A stretch of 64,000 bases of DNA, from positions 3,267,856 through 3,331,855 of the forward strand of contig OZ218962.1 of assembly GCA_965112735.1 (NCBI GenBank), given 5' to 3'. Below the pieces are notes generated by a model. The model was not told the origin of the DNA and did no database searches. It was given only the letters and a program-made list of their open reading frames with translations. The stretch comes from Phaeosaccion multiseriatum (Eukaryota; Ochrophyta, other classes). Position numbers and translations under genes: made by a program. Position 1 is the stretch's first letter. The number at the start of each line of letters is the position of its first letter. Shown one piece after another: positions 1 through 21,481 of the stretch.

Positions 1-400
1 GGGAGACAAAGAGAGGGAGGGGAGAGAAAGAGAGGGAGGGGAGAGAAAGAGAGGGAGGGGAGAGAAAGGGAGGGAGGGGAGAGAAAGGGAGGGAGGGGAG
101 AGAAAGGGAGGGAGGGGAGACAAAGAGAGGGAGGGGAGAGAAAGAGAGGGAGGGGAGAGAAAGAGAGGGAGGGGAGAGAAAGAGAGGGAGGGGAGAGAAA
201 GGGAGGGAGGGGAGAGAAAGGGAGGGAGGGGAGAGAAAGGGAGGGAGGGGAGAGAAAGAGAGGGAGGGGAGAGAAAGGGAGGGAGGGGAGAGAAAGAGAG
301 GGAGGGGAGAAGGTCAAGGGGGGGAGGGGAGAGAAAGGGAGGGAGGGGAGAGAAAGGGAGGGAGGGGAGAAGGTCAAGGGGGGGAGGGGGCTGGGGCAGC
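1..400. repeat. GA-rich tandem repeat, about 19-bp period
   Basis: Purine-rich tandem array on the plus strand with a unit of about 19 bp (gagaaagagagggagggga and variants). Two copies of an aaggtcaaggggggg variant lie near 310 and 370. Transcribed from the minus strand it would be pyrimidine-rich. It lies beyond the last confidently modelled exon of the armadillo-repeat gene, so it is either intron or 3' sequence of that gene. Confidence 0.9.
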
Positions 401-419
401 TCTGCACGGCGGCCTTGGA
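300..419 (-). other. Candidate further exon of the armadillo-repeat gene (low support)
   Basis: On the minus strand a possible 3' splice site (CTTTGTAG) ends at 420. A short stretch follows that would read SKAAVQSCPS in the phase left by the exon at 895-1157. The reading then runs into Pro/Ser/Leu low-complexity sequence made by the GA-rich repeat, and I could not find a donor or stop. It is listed because no stop codon was found for the gene inside the window. Confidence 0.25.
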
Positions 420-469
420 CTACAAAGAGCGCCAAGCAGAGAGCACTTTCAACACCCCTGACACCCCTG

Positions 470-835
470 ACACCAGGTACTGACACCAGGTACTGACACC
501 AGGTACTGACACCAGGTACTGACACCAGGTACTGACACCAGGTACTGACACCAGGTACTGACACCAGGTACTGACACCAGGTACTGACACCAGGTACTGA
601 CACCAGGTACTGACACCAGGCACTGACACCAGGTACTGACACCAGGTACTGACACCAGGTACTGACACCAGGTACTGACACCAGGTACTGACACCAGGTA
701 CTGACACCAGGTACTGACACCAGGTACTGACACCAGGTACTGACACCAGGCACTGACACCAGGTACTGAACGCCTGACACCAGGCACTGACACCAGGTAC
801 TGACACCAGGTACTGACACGCCTGACACCAGGCAA
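470..835. repeat. 13-bp minisatellite in a putative intron
   Basis: About 26 near-perfect copies of the 13-mer tgacaccaggtac, with a few single-base variants (ggcac) and a short interruption near 770. The period is not a multiple of three, yet it stays open in more than one minus-strand frame, giving repetitive translations that I do not consider real. It sits between the exon at 895-1157 and the candidate exon at 419. Confidence 0.9.
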
Positions 836-894
836 CCCCCAAGACAGACACAGCACACCCCCTGCCCTACTCACGCACTCACTCACGCACTCAC

Positions 895-11191
<10,297 letters not shown>

Positions 11192-11616
11192 GGTGTAGCT
11201 TGTTGTCGTCTCTTTCTATGCAGGCACCTTGCTCGGACTAGAAATGCGCACCCCGTCGGTCATGTGGTGGCTCTTGCCTACGCAATGCAGTGGTGCATGC
11301 AGACCTCTGAGCCTCTATCCCTCCTGCTTCTGTTTTTTTTCTCTCTCGCCTCCTCCTTTCCAGAAAACGTAACCGTAAAAAAGTGCCAGTTTGATAATTA
11401 AAGGGGTGGTCAAACGTGGTCAAAGTCAGCGTCAAGTGGCATTAATACGAAGCGTCAAAAGTGCCACACAACTCCCCCCCCCCCCCAAAACACATTGGTC
11501 TATAAAATACATAAAATAAATTATCATCTATGCTCTTGGAGCAGTGGCCTGCCCTTATGGCCTGCCCTTACTGACAGCGCCCCTTCTCTCTGCCCATATG
11601 CCTCCTCTGGTTACAG
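11192..11616. other. Intergenic region between the two minus-strand genes, with a foldback-element relic
   Basis: It separates the stop of the dual-kinase gene (11617) from the ATG of the ARM-repeat gene (11191), so it should hold the 3' end of one and the promoter of the other. At 11453-11468 it has gcgtcaaaagtgccac, a 16-base match to the right end of the foldback element at 24510-24871. Nearby gtcaaacg and gcgtcaa motifs are also like that element. I see no clear TATA box. Confidence 0.55.
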
Positions 11617-13045
11617 TTACAGTCGGTGCAGGATCTTCACCACCTCCTCGAAGGAGGGCCGCACATTCGGGTTCTGAGGGGGGGAGGGGGGGGCAGCAGA
11701 TGGCACCATATGGCAGCAACAGGGAACGTTAGTCGCAGCACTGCTCAGCAGGGGACAGGAGAGCCTACACTTTGCTACATTCACTGCCTTACCGTGTGCC
11801 AGCAGCGCTGCATGAGCTTGGCGGTGTTGGCAGGGCACGACGAGGGGATGCGTGGACGCTCTTGGCGGTTCAGCACCGCCGCCACCACCTGGCAGTGAGC
11901 AGGGCACACAGTAGGGAACAGTCAGTCAGTCAGTCAGTCAGTCAGTCAGTCAGGCCGTGAATCAGGCGTCAGTGACTCAGGCAGCAACGAAGGGCTAGTA
12001 ACTCAGTAAGTCAGTGAATCAGTACCTGCACGGGCTGCATGCCGCCGTAGGGGATTTCGCGTGTGTAAATCTCCCACAGGATGATGCCGAAGCTGAACAC
12101 GTCGGCCTTCTCCGTGTAGTGCTGCGAGTTGATGACTTCTGGTGCCATCCAATGGTACGTGCCCGCCTGCCCCGTCATCTTCTCTGAGGCGGAGGTGGCT
12201 TTGAAGCGGCTCAACCCGAAGTCCGTCACCTGTCGCGGAGAGAGAGAGAGAGAGAGAGAGGTGTGTTGAGGAGACAGAGGTGAATCAACGTGCATGATGC
12301 AACCCAAGCAACACCTCCTCACAAATGGCGTACCTTGGTGACCCAATGCTCGTCGATGAGCACGTTGAGGCTCTTGAGGTCCCTGTGGATGATGACGGGG
12401 TTTTGATTGTGCAAGTAGCGCATGCCCTCCGCAGTGTCCAGTGCCATCCTCCGCTTGTGCACCCACTCGAGCCGTACGTCCCTGTCTGCCAGCAGGGCCA
12501 TGAGGTTCCCTCTGCTGCAGTACTCCATGACGCACGTGACGGGCTGCACGGTGGTGGCCACGAGCGTGATGATGTTCTTGTGCCTGAGGCGGCGCAGGAG
12601 GGCGCACTCGGTCTTGAAGTCCTTGAGAGTCTTCTCAATGGGCCCTCCGCCGCCACCCACAAGCTTCTTCACCGCCACCTCGTTGCCCCTGGGGGGGGAG
12701 GGATCGAGAGAGGAGAGGGGAAGAGAAGAGAAGGGCTTCAGTCATTGGGAAGGACGGGGGTGGGGCAACACGCCACATCAACTAATGCCCTGCGTCTCTT
12801 GCAAGAGCCTCTCCTCTCCTCTCCTCTCCTCTCCTCTCCTCTCCTCTCGCCTCCCTCCCTGCCTCACCTGTAGATTCCCTTGAACACGAGCGCGAACGCC
12901 CCTGCCCCAAGCACCCCTGTGAGGCGCAGCTCGGTATTGAAGTCCACCACCCCGCCCTGCGCATGGAAGAAAGCGACGAGGTCCGTGAAGGCGGCGCGCC
13001 CCCCCGGGGTCAGGCGCTCCTTCCAGGGCTCGTGTCTGGCAGAGG

Positions 13046-13077
<32 letters not shown>

Positions 13078-16000
13078 CAGGGATGGATGGGGAAAGGGGT
13101 GAGGGGGTGAGCTTGCTGACTTGCTCTTACTGACTTGCTCGCAAGCAGCGACGGAGAGAAGACGCCATACACACGCTTTCAGGAAGGAGGTCGGAATTTG
13201 GCTTCAACACATACACACACACTCACGCTCTCTTGCATACAACACACGCGAAGGAAGCGAAGCTCGTACCTCGACATTTGGATGGCAAATGCGTCCTCCG
13301 CAGACAGCCCGGCCTTCTTGGCAGCGGCCACCGCCTCGCTCACAGAGTTCATTCCCTCTCTGCCGTCCGATGCCATCCCGTCCCCGCCCCCTCCCCCAGC
13401 CACAGCGGCGCCCGGGCTAGCCCTGGCCTGAGCACCCCCCTGGGGCTGAGCCTGGGCCTTTTTGGGCTTGGAGATGGCAGCCAACAGGCTCCCTCCGGAG
13501 GGGTCCGGCACCTTCCCGCGCAAGTCGTCCACCGGCAGGGCTTGGGCCGGGGCCTGCTGCTTCTCCGGCGGCTGCGGCTGCACGGGTAGTGGCTTCCTGC
13601 CTCCCTCCCGTCTGCTGCTGCTGCTGCCCTCTCTGCTACTGCTGCCCTCCCGTCTGCTACTGCTGCTGCCGTCTCTGCTGCTGCTGCCCTCTCTGCTACT
13701 GCTGCCGGCTGAGGGCTTTGCGATCTCCACGAAGGCCCCCGGGAACCAGCCCTTCCTGCCGTTGAGCTCCCCCAGCCCCCAGCCCTTCGCGTTGACGCCC
13801 TCGGTCAGCAGGTACAATGTGTCGCCCACCTGCACAATTTGATACGACGGAACGAGTGAGCGACTGGCAACGACACAGACGGGTGGCGCACAAAGGCAGC
13901 AAGTACAGGACAGAAGGCAGCGGAAGGGCGGCAAAGGCCAGAGACAACAACAGACGGACAGCCCACAAGTGTCATATCGATCGAGGGGAGGGGCGCGAGA
14001 GAATGGTGCCTCCCCTCCCGTCAGTCGTCACATCCGCAGTCAGCAGCCTCCCTCCCTCCCTACCCACCTTCAAGGAGAGCTGCTCCGGCCCCTGCTGCTC
14101 ATACGCGAACTTGACCACAGCCTTGATGGGCTTGGACTTGCGTGAGCTGCCATCCCTCCTCCGACTAGAACTTGAACTAGAACTACCCCCCCCGCCCCCG
14201 CTATTAGAGCCGCCGCTGCCGCCACTGCTGCCGCTGCCGCCCCTTACCCTTTCCGCGTCCTCCCCACTCCTTCTACTGCTGCCCCCCTGGCGCTCCTGCC
14301 CCTTCTCCCTCCGCTGCTGCCCCTGCAGCTGGCGCAGATTCTCCCTGTCTTTTTCCGCCGCCTTCTTCTTGTCCCTTTCCTCCTGCGCCGCCTGTCGCTC
14401 TCTCTGCCGCTGCTCCTCCCTCGCTGCCGCCAGTTTCTGTTGTTCCGCCTCATGTTGCTGCTGCTGCCGCTCTGCCCTCTTCCTCTCCTCCTCTTGCTGC
14501 TGCTGGCGCTGCTTGTGCTCCATCTCCTGCCTTCTCTTGAGGCGCTCCGAGAGGAGGAGGCTCTCCGCCTTGAGTCCGTCTTGCAGAGAATTCCGACCTC
14601 CTGGAGAGAGAGAGTGAGTGAGTGAGACAAGGGAGAGAGAGATGAACAAGAGGGGGGGAGAGAAAGGGACGCCCCCCCCCCCCCTCGCATGCACATACAC
14701 ACACACACACACCAACACCAACACACTCCCTCCCTCCCTCCGACTCACCGCCTCTGTGCGCGCCTCTCTTTGGCGGAGTGCTGCCCCCGTCTCGAGGGGG
14801 AAGGGGTGGAGGGGCCTTTCCCACTACTGCCAGCGTGCTACCGCAGCGGTCGGGGCTGTCGCCGTGATTGCTAGTGCCCTGGCCGTTGGCCCTATCCTCC
14901 AACCCTCCTCCCCGGGGGGGCAGAGGGGGTGGGGGCGAATGCGACAAGTCCGCCCCCCTCCCTGCTGGACTCTTGAAGCCTTGCGAGAAGCCTAACCCTA
15001 ACCGCGAGGGCACCGGCGGCCCTTCCACCCCCCCTCCCCCTCTCTCTGCGGTGTCGAAGCCGCTGAGAAGGTCCACCTGGGTCGGCCCGGCGGCGGCAGA
15101 TGGCAGCGTATGACCCGGCCTGGGCTTGGGCGGAGGTGGCGGAGGGGGGGGTGGGTGCGCGGCGGCCACAGATGACGACGACGAAGAAGACAACAGGTCC
15201 ACCGGGGGCTGATGTGCGGCTCTGCCCAAGGGCGATCCCGCTCTCTCTCCGCTTCGCTCTCTGCGGTGCTGCTGCTCCTGCATGGTTTTGTTGTAGGCCG
15301 GCGGCGGCGGGCTGGTGCTGTTGCTGGCGGCCCGCTGCCGCTGCTGTGCCACCATTTGCTGGAGCTGCTGCAGCTGCTGCTTGTCGCCGCTCCTGCCCCG
15401 CTCGGCCCTGCCCCCCCTCAGCCCCGGCACCGCCCCGTGCGCCGCAATAGTGACCGAGTTGTGCCCAGAGGCGGGTGGGATGAGCATCCAGTCGGGCGTC
15501 AGCGTCTGCGAGCCGCCGAGGTGTCGCTCTGAGCGGAACATCTCGTCCATGTCGACTCGGTCTCCCTCGTCGTCGGACACGTCGCTGAGGTCATCGATGT
15601 CGTGATCGTCCTCTGAGTCCCTCACGGCCCCGTCGCTGCCCTTTCCTCTGTCCCCCCCCTCCCCGTCCTTCGCCCCCCTCCCCCCCCCTACAGCCGCCTC
15701 ATCATCGTCGTCGCTTTCTCCGAAATGGTCGGCGTCTGCCAAGTCCGCCCCCGGCACGAAGCGAGGCGAAGACGACGCCCCCCCTCCTCCTGCTCCCGCC
15801 GCTCCTCCCTCCCCTGCCAGGAGGGTGCTCCTCTGCTTGATGAGGCCGCTCATCTTCTCCTCCATCCGCAGAGAGCGCAACGCCTCCATCTTGGAGGGGG
15901 GTCTGCCCAAGCTGCTGCTGCTCCCCCTCCGCCCCGCCCGACTTCCCTCCTCGTTGCCCGCTCCGCCCTCCCTCCCTTTGCCTCTCCTGTCCCTGCCCCT

Positions 16001-19000
16001 GCCTCCTCTTGCCTTGACGCGTCGCCCTCCCTTCCCTTCCTCTCTCTCGATGGCATCGTCTGCCCCCCTCGGGTCCTGGAAGCGTTTCATGCTGCTCTCC
16101 ACAGCGAGGCTGCTCCCCCCCGCCCCGGTCCCCACGGAGCCTCCCGAGCCGGCCCTCTCTGAAGGCGACCCGTCTCCCCTCGCCCTCCCGGCCACCGATG
16201 CATTCACCACCTCTGCCCAGGAAGTCGAGGTCGCTGTCGGTACCGCTGCCGAGGCTCCCTCCGCCGCCCTGGGGGTTGCCCCGCCCACCTCCCTCCCGCT
16301 CTGCAGCAGGCCTGCGATGGCCTCTTGGTTGAAGGGCGTCTCCCGGGGCAGGGAAGGCACTCGGCACAGGATGTACACCTCCGCCACACCTGGGGATGGC
16401 AGCAGACGAGGTGGAGAATGAGAGGAGGAGAAGGTGGAACGTTGCTCCTAAGCCTAACCGCCTATCCCCCCCACGCGCTTGACTGTCGCTGCAAAACGGA
16501 CAAAGACACACACACACACCTGCCGCCCTGTCGTAAAAGTCTCTGAGCACCCCGAGCTGTTCGTTGTACCGCGCGATGAGCTCCACCAGCGAAGGGGAGA
16601 GCTCCCTCTGGCCGCGGCTCGCATTCGCTCCACTGTTCGTCCCGTCGAATTCCACCATGTGCATGAGCAGGCGCGTGGCGGCGTTGACGGTAACGTACGT
16701 CTCCTCCACGAGAGGCAGCAGCATGGCGCCTGCCGTGAGCCGTCCGCTGCCATCCCCCTCCTGCCTGTCGAGCACGAGCCAGGCCTGCCGCTGGGTGGCG
16801 AGCATGCTGCCCTGCAGGTCAAGCAGGCGACGTGCCACCTGGGGAGGGTGGGATGGCAGCAAACGGGGGGGGGCACACAGCAGGCACAAGGGGAGGGGGG
16901 CAGGCACGCGTTGAGAGTGGTGCGGGAGGAGTGTGTCGTTTGTGGCCCTTTGAGCAAAGCAAAACAGACCCTCCCTCCCTTCCGCCCCACACGCCTCTAA
17001 CCTGCTCTGCTCTTTGGTCATCCCCGAAAACGACCCCCTCTTGCCCCTCCCCCTGCCCCTCCTCGCCCTCTGCAGCCGCAGCGGCGGGGTTGTGGCCGGA
17101 GAAAAACGCCGAGTACTCAGGGTGGTGCTGGTGGAATTGAACCTTTAGATGCAGAGGCGTATGGGGAGGGACAAGCGCAGTTTGTGAGAGGGCGAGAGAG
17201 CGGCGGCGGAATGCGAGCAAAAGGGAGCCCGTCCGTCCGCACAACGCACACACAAAACAAACAGACACGCAGAAAGGCCGTTCCTCCGTCCCTCCGTCCC
17301 TCCGTCCCTCCGTCACCCCTCACCTTGAGTACCAGCGCCTGGGCGAATTGCCACACGAGCTGCGCGAAGAGCGGGTCCGTACTGTCCGGCCCGCAGTCCC
17401 CGCCCCCCTGGGACGAGGGCCCCTGGGGGCTGCCCCCTCCGCCCCCCTGGGCATCCCGCGCGCTCCCCGGGTGGTAGTAGGCCCCTCCCCCTCCCGAGCT
17501 CCCGGGGTCGCTGTTGTGGCCGCTTCCCCCCAGGCCGGCCGCCTGAGTCCCCCCTGCTCCCTTCCACATGTCTCCGATCTCCTGCAGCACCCCGCAGTAG
17601 GTGGAGCACTCGGCGAGGCAGTGGGGGGGGCCGTGGCGCAGCACCTTCAAGGTGGTGATGAGGGCCTTGAGGGCCACCACTGATGACTCCGCTAGGGGGC
17701 GGTACCGCAGCAGCTGAGGGGATGGCAGTGGAGTGATTTGAGTTTTAGACGCGGAGGCACTCGCGGTATTGGCGGTAGTGGGGAGTCCGAAGGGATGGCA
17801 GTGAATGGGTGGATGGGGACGCAGGTACTTGGGCTTGGCCTGCACAGATCATGACATCATTACGTGACCTTACGTACAACGCACCTGGAAGTAAAGGGTC
17901 AGTGACAAGTCGCCCTCCCACAGCGCAGCGATTATCATGCGCAGGTACTTGGCCTTGGGCCCCCCCGGGGACCTGATGGCAGTGGATGCGGAGAGAGGAT
18001 GGCAGTGGGTGGAGGCAATGAAATGAGTCCGTCCGTAGGGAGTGTCAAGTATCGAGAGAGTACAGCTCTCTACAGCAGGCCACACGCGCCCCTGTCTGCC
18101 GCGACAAGGCGACATGCTTGCACATGGCAGCAATTCAATTCAATTCAATTCCCTCCTTCTGCCCACCCGGCCGGCAGCGAAACGGTCCTTGTCCTTGCGG
18201 TGGCAAGCACTTAGTCCTTACTTATGGCCCAAGATGCCTCTGCCCTCCCTCGGGCCCTTCCTTGTGCCTCAGCGTCCTTCTCTCCGTGCTTAACTCACTC
18301 ACTCACTCATTCACTCACTCACTCACTCACTCACTCACCTGCTTGTGGTCTTGAGCAGCCACAGCTTGTAGCGCTGCTCCCCCCCGAGGAGCTTGTACCA
18401 CTTGGAGGCAAGCGTCTCCCCCATGCGGTTGCGCCACACCAGAGTGCCGCCCGCCCTGAGGCCATGAGGTGATGAGGCGAGTGTGTGGAGAAGACATGTG
18501 AGGTCAGGACACGCACAGACAGAGACAGACAGACAGACAGACAGGCAGACAGACAGACGGTACAGAGAGGCAGACAGACGGACAGACAGGCAGATAGACC
18601 GGCAGACAGACAGAGACAGGCAGACAGGCAGATTGACACACAGACAGACGCCACAGAGAGGCAGACAGACAGACAGACAGCCAGACAAACAGACAGACAG
18701 ATAGACCGGCAGACAGACAGATAGACAGACAGACAGACAGACAGACCCGGCGCCCTGCATCCACCGCACCCACCTGGGCATGCTGTTGACGCCGCTCCTG
18801 CCGAGAGAGTCTCCGCTGCCCAGCGTCGGCACATCCCGCGTTGGCGTCAGCCCCCCCCCGCCGGGGTACTGTTGCTGCCCATATGACTCTCCGAGGGGGC
18901 TCGGCGCGCGCTCGCTGCCGGTGCGCACCGTCTGGAAGTCTACGGCCTGCCCCTGCCCATATGCCTGCTGCAGCTCCTTGGCCCCGTTGCCCCTCCCATC

Positions 19001-20782
19001 CCCGCCGCCTTTGGGGAAGTGAAAGGCCTTCTCCTCGTCCTTGTACTCCTCCCCCTGTGGCCAGTGCTGCAGCGCCCCGCTCCTATGCATCTCCACGCAG
19101 CGGTGCCACACCTTACGTAACGGCACATGTAAACAGAGCATTGCTCAGGTATGTCTCTGCCGTTGCTCTCTCACAAACACACACACACATTCCTTGGCAC
19201 GCTCGCAAGCACCACACGCACGCACTCACCTCGCTGCACGTGGGCCTCTCATCCGGGTTGGAGGTGAGGCACAGCTGCATGAGCTCGGCCACCCCCCGGG
19301 AGTATCCGCCCCCCTCGGGCACCTTGTCCTCCTTGCTGAAGCCCCCGAGGATGCCCTGCGCGCCCCCCCTGACGCTTCCGTGGCGGTCCTCGAAGGGCGT
19401 GCGGTGGAAGCAGAGCTCGAAGAGAAGCACTCCGAGGGCCCAAATGTCCACCTTCTCGGACACTTTGAAGCCCTGGTACAGGTCCACCTGGAGAGCCATA
19501 CGGGTAGGGCAAAACGCTTTTAGACAGGAAAACTGAAAATTGCATCGCATTGACAACGGACGAGCGCTCGCCCCCCCGCCTGTGCCCGCCCATATGCCCG
19601 CCCATACGCGCCCACAGGTCCGCGGTAAGCACACACATGGCGCCCTCAACTCCCCTAATGCCATACGCCTCTAACCTGCTCCGGCGCCCTGTAGGCCGGT
19701 GTGGTGTGTCTCCGGATGTCCTCCTTGGCGGCCTCCACCTGTCCGGGCCGTGTCCAGTCCCCCAGACAGGCGTGCGTGGTGCTGCAGCTGCTGAAGTCGC
19801 AGAGCTTGACGGCCCCGTCGTGCGCAAGCAGCAAGTTGGACACCTTGAGGTCTCTGTGCGCGATGGGCGGGTCTTGGCTGTGCAGGTGCTGCAGGGCCGA
19901 GAGCGCCTCTCGGAAGATGCGCAGCACCTCTGCTTCCTTCAAGCCGCTGCCGCCGCCCTCTACTGAGCGGCGTAGCTTGGCGAGCACGCTGGAGGGGGTG
20001 CAGAGATGGATGGGGGAGGGGGAGAGATGGAAGGATAGCGAGACGAGAGAGAGAGAGAGAGAGAGGAAAACAGAGAGCGAGAAAGAGAGGGAGGCACAGA
20101 AAAGAGCGAGCACAGTCAAATCCAAATATCATGACAAAGAGCATGGCCGACTACTTGATCCCTCCCCACCGCAATGACGAAAAACACAAAGGTGCGCGCC
20201 GCAATGTACCGCCCCTCGCCCCCCACTCACCTGTCGGGGCAAAACTCGGTGAGTATGTAGTACTCCACCATGCCATTGCCCCTCACGATGCCAGAGTCCT
20301 CGTGCCGCACGATGTGGGGGTGGGGGGCCAGGCTGCTCAACATGGACTGTCGGAGGGGGGGAAGAGACAGCAGTGAGGAGGTGAAGAACACGAATACACA
20401 CCACACGGAGGAAAAAATGATACATTAAACCAGGCAGGCGGCATCGCTCCACTCCCCGGCATGGCGCGTGCAGGCTTGCCACCCTTTATGCCGCAAGAGC
20501 TTGCCCCCCTGTATCGCCCCCTCGCCCCCCCCCCCTCCACAGCTCCCGCTCCCTGCACCGCACTGCACGCACCTGCTCCAGCACCGCCACCTCAGCTACC
20601 TCGGGGCTGGCGAGGTTCCCGTCCTGGTCCCTGGGCACGCGGATCATCTTCAGCGCGAGGTCCTCGCTGGTGCGCTCGTCCTGAACCTTGTAAACATAGC
20701 CATAGCCGCCCGCCGACAGTTCGCCGTGCACGGAGATGCGGCGCGAGTTGAGGGTCACTACGTTGGACTGGCCATTGCCCAT
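11617..20782 (-). CDS. Dual-kinase endocytic-type protein: NAK kinase, ANTH, coiled coil, SH3, TKL kinase
   Basis: Exons (minus): 20782-20573, 20346-20231, 19988-19676, 19487-19230, 19111-18774, 18455-18339, 17972-17885, 17713-17324, 17142-17002, 16838-16520, 16389-14749, 14600-14068, 13829-13270, 13035-12868, 12688-12334, 12229-12026, 11888-11793, 11673-11617. The sum is 5,904 nt, or 1,967 aa plus TAA. Residues 1-6 (MGNGQS) fit an N-myristoylation signal. Kinase 1 spans about 16-300: Gly loop near 22-30, K45, HRDLKVSN with D155, D173, then YRAPEQ and VDIWALGVLLFELC, which is the NAK (AAK1/BIKE/GAK) pattern. About 436-790 resembles an ANTH domain (AP180/CALM, PI(4,5)P2 and clathrin adaptor): VVALKALITTLKVLRHG, FAQALVLK and LRDFYDRAAG. 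Residues 764-1311 are disordered, with two VDLL motifs and two PPLPPR motifs. A Gln/Glu/Arg coiled coil (about 1315-1410) precedes SH3 (about 1471-1524) and a TKL kinase (about 1712-1967: K1738, D1834, DFG 1852-1854, WMAPE). Inferred role: a membrane-bound kinase scaffold of clathrin-mediated endocytosis. The family calls are firm for both kinases and good for SH3; ANTH is by pattern only. Confidence 0.85.
15000..16389 (-). other. Disordered linker with clathrin-type DLL and SH3-ligand motifs
   Basis: Part of exon 11 of the dual-kinase gene. It encodes a Gly/Ser/Asp-rich low-complexity linker after the ANTH domain. It contains PVDLLSSS and QVDLLSGFD, which resemble the DLL clathrin-binding motifs of AP180. 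It also contains PPPPLPPRGG and PPPLPPRDGG, which fit class II SH3 ligands (PxxPxR). An acidic patch (ESDDDDEAA, DSEDDHDIDDLSD) lies between. Binding roles are inferred from motif form. Confidence 0.6.
18520..18745. repeat. (CAGA)n microsatellite, degenerate
   Basis: Interrupted CAGA tetranucleotide array in the intron between the dual-kinase exons 19111-18774 and 18455-18339. It has the same motif as the 1-kb array at 7424-8440. Confidence 0.9.
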
Positions 20783-21481
20783 CCTCTCCTTTCCTACAGT
20801 GCACCCCCCTCTTTCTTTCCGGCAGGCTCGGCTGTTTGGCCTGCCTTAACTCTGCTCAGTCGGAGGCAGTGTCGCTCTCCCCTGCCCCCCCCGCCGAGCC
20901 AAGCAGTGCGACCGCCGCTTCCTGTCACTTCGTTCAGATCATGGATAAAGTCAAACGCCCTCCCCTTTTCTTGTCTCTCGATATCTCTCGCCCTCCCTCT
21001 CGCGTCCAGCGCTTCCCCGCCCAGTCCCCGCGGATAGGAGCGGGACCTACCACCCGGAATCACTCTCCAGCCCAGGCATTCTCTCTCATGAGACGGGCCC
21101 CTCTTGCAGGGGGGGGGGGGAAGCTTGAAAAATTGGAAAAAAGGGGCAGGGGGCGGACTTTTTCAGTCCTCGCCAGCCGCCCGCGCTGCTGCCACTCTTG
21201 CCGCTGCTCCCACCTCTCTTGGACGGAGGAGCTGCTCCAACCTTGTTTCCTTCCTTGCCCTGTCCTTCAACGGGATTTGCGACGCCTCACCTCAGAAATT
21301 AGTTTGCGTTTCAGGACAATAGCCGCCAACTCCCTCGTTACATCCATCCTGATCATCCTTTCAAGGCTGAACTATAAGTAGGATGAGGAGTGCGATTGAG
21401 TGATTCGCTGAGAGTCTGGTGTGGTGTTGAGGGATCAACGGCCCGACAGAGTAGGAAACTTGAGCATTGGGGGGGGCGGCC
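20783..21481. promoter_or_regulatory. Divergent intergenic region (probable bidirectional promoter)
   Basis: About 700 bp separates the ATG of the minus-strand dual-kinase gene (20782) from the ATG of the plus-strand dynein light chain gene (21482). Head-to-head placement implies that both promoters lie here. It is C/T-rich, with a G run near 21110. I see no convincing TATA box or other named element. Confidence 0.5.
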
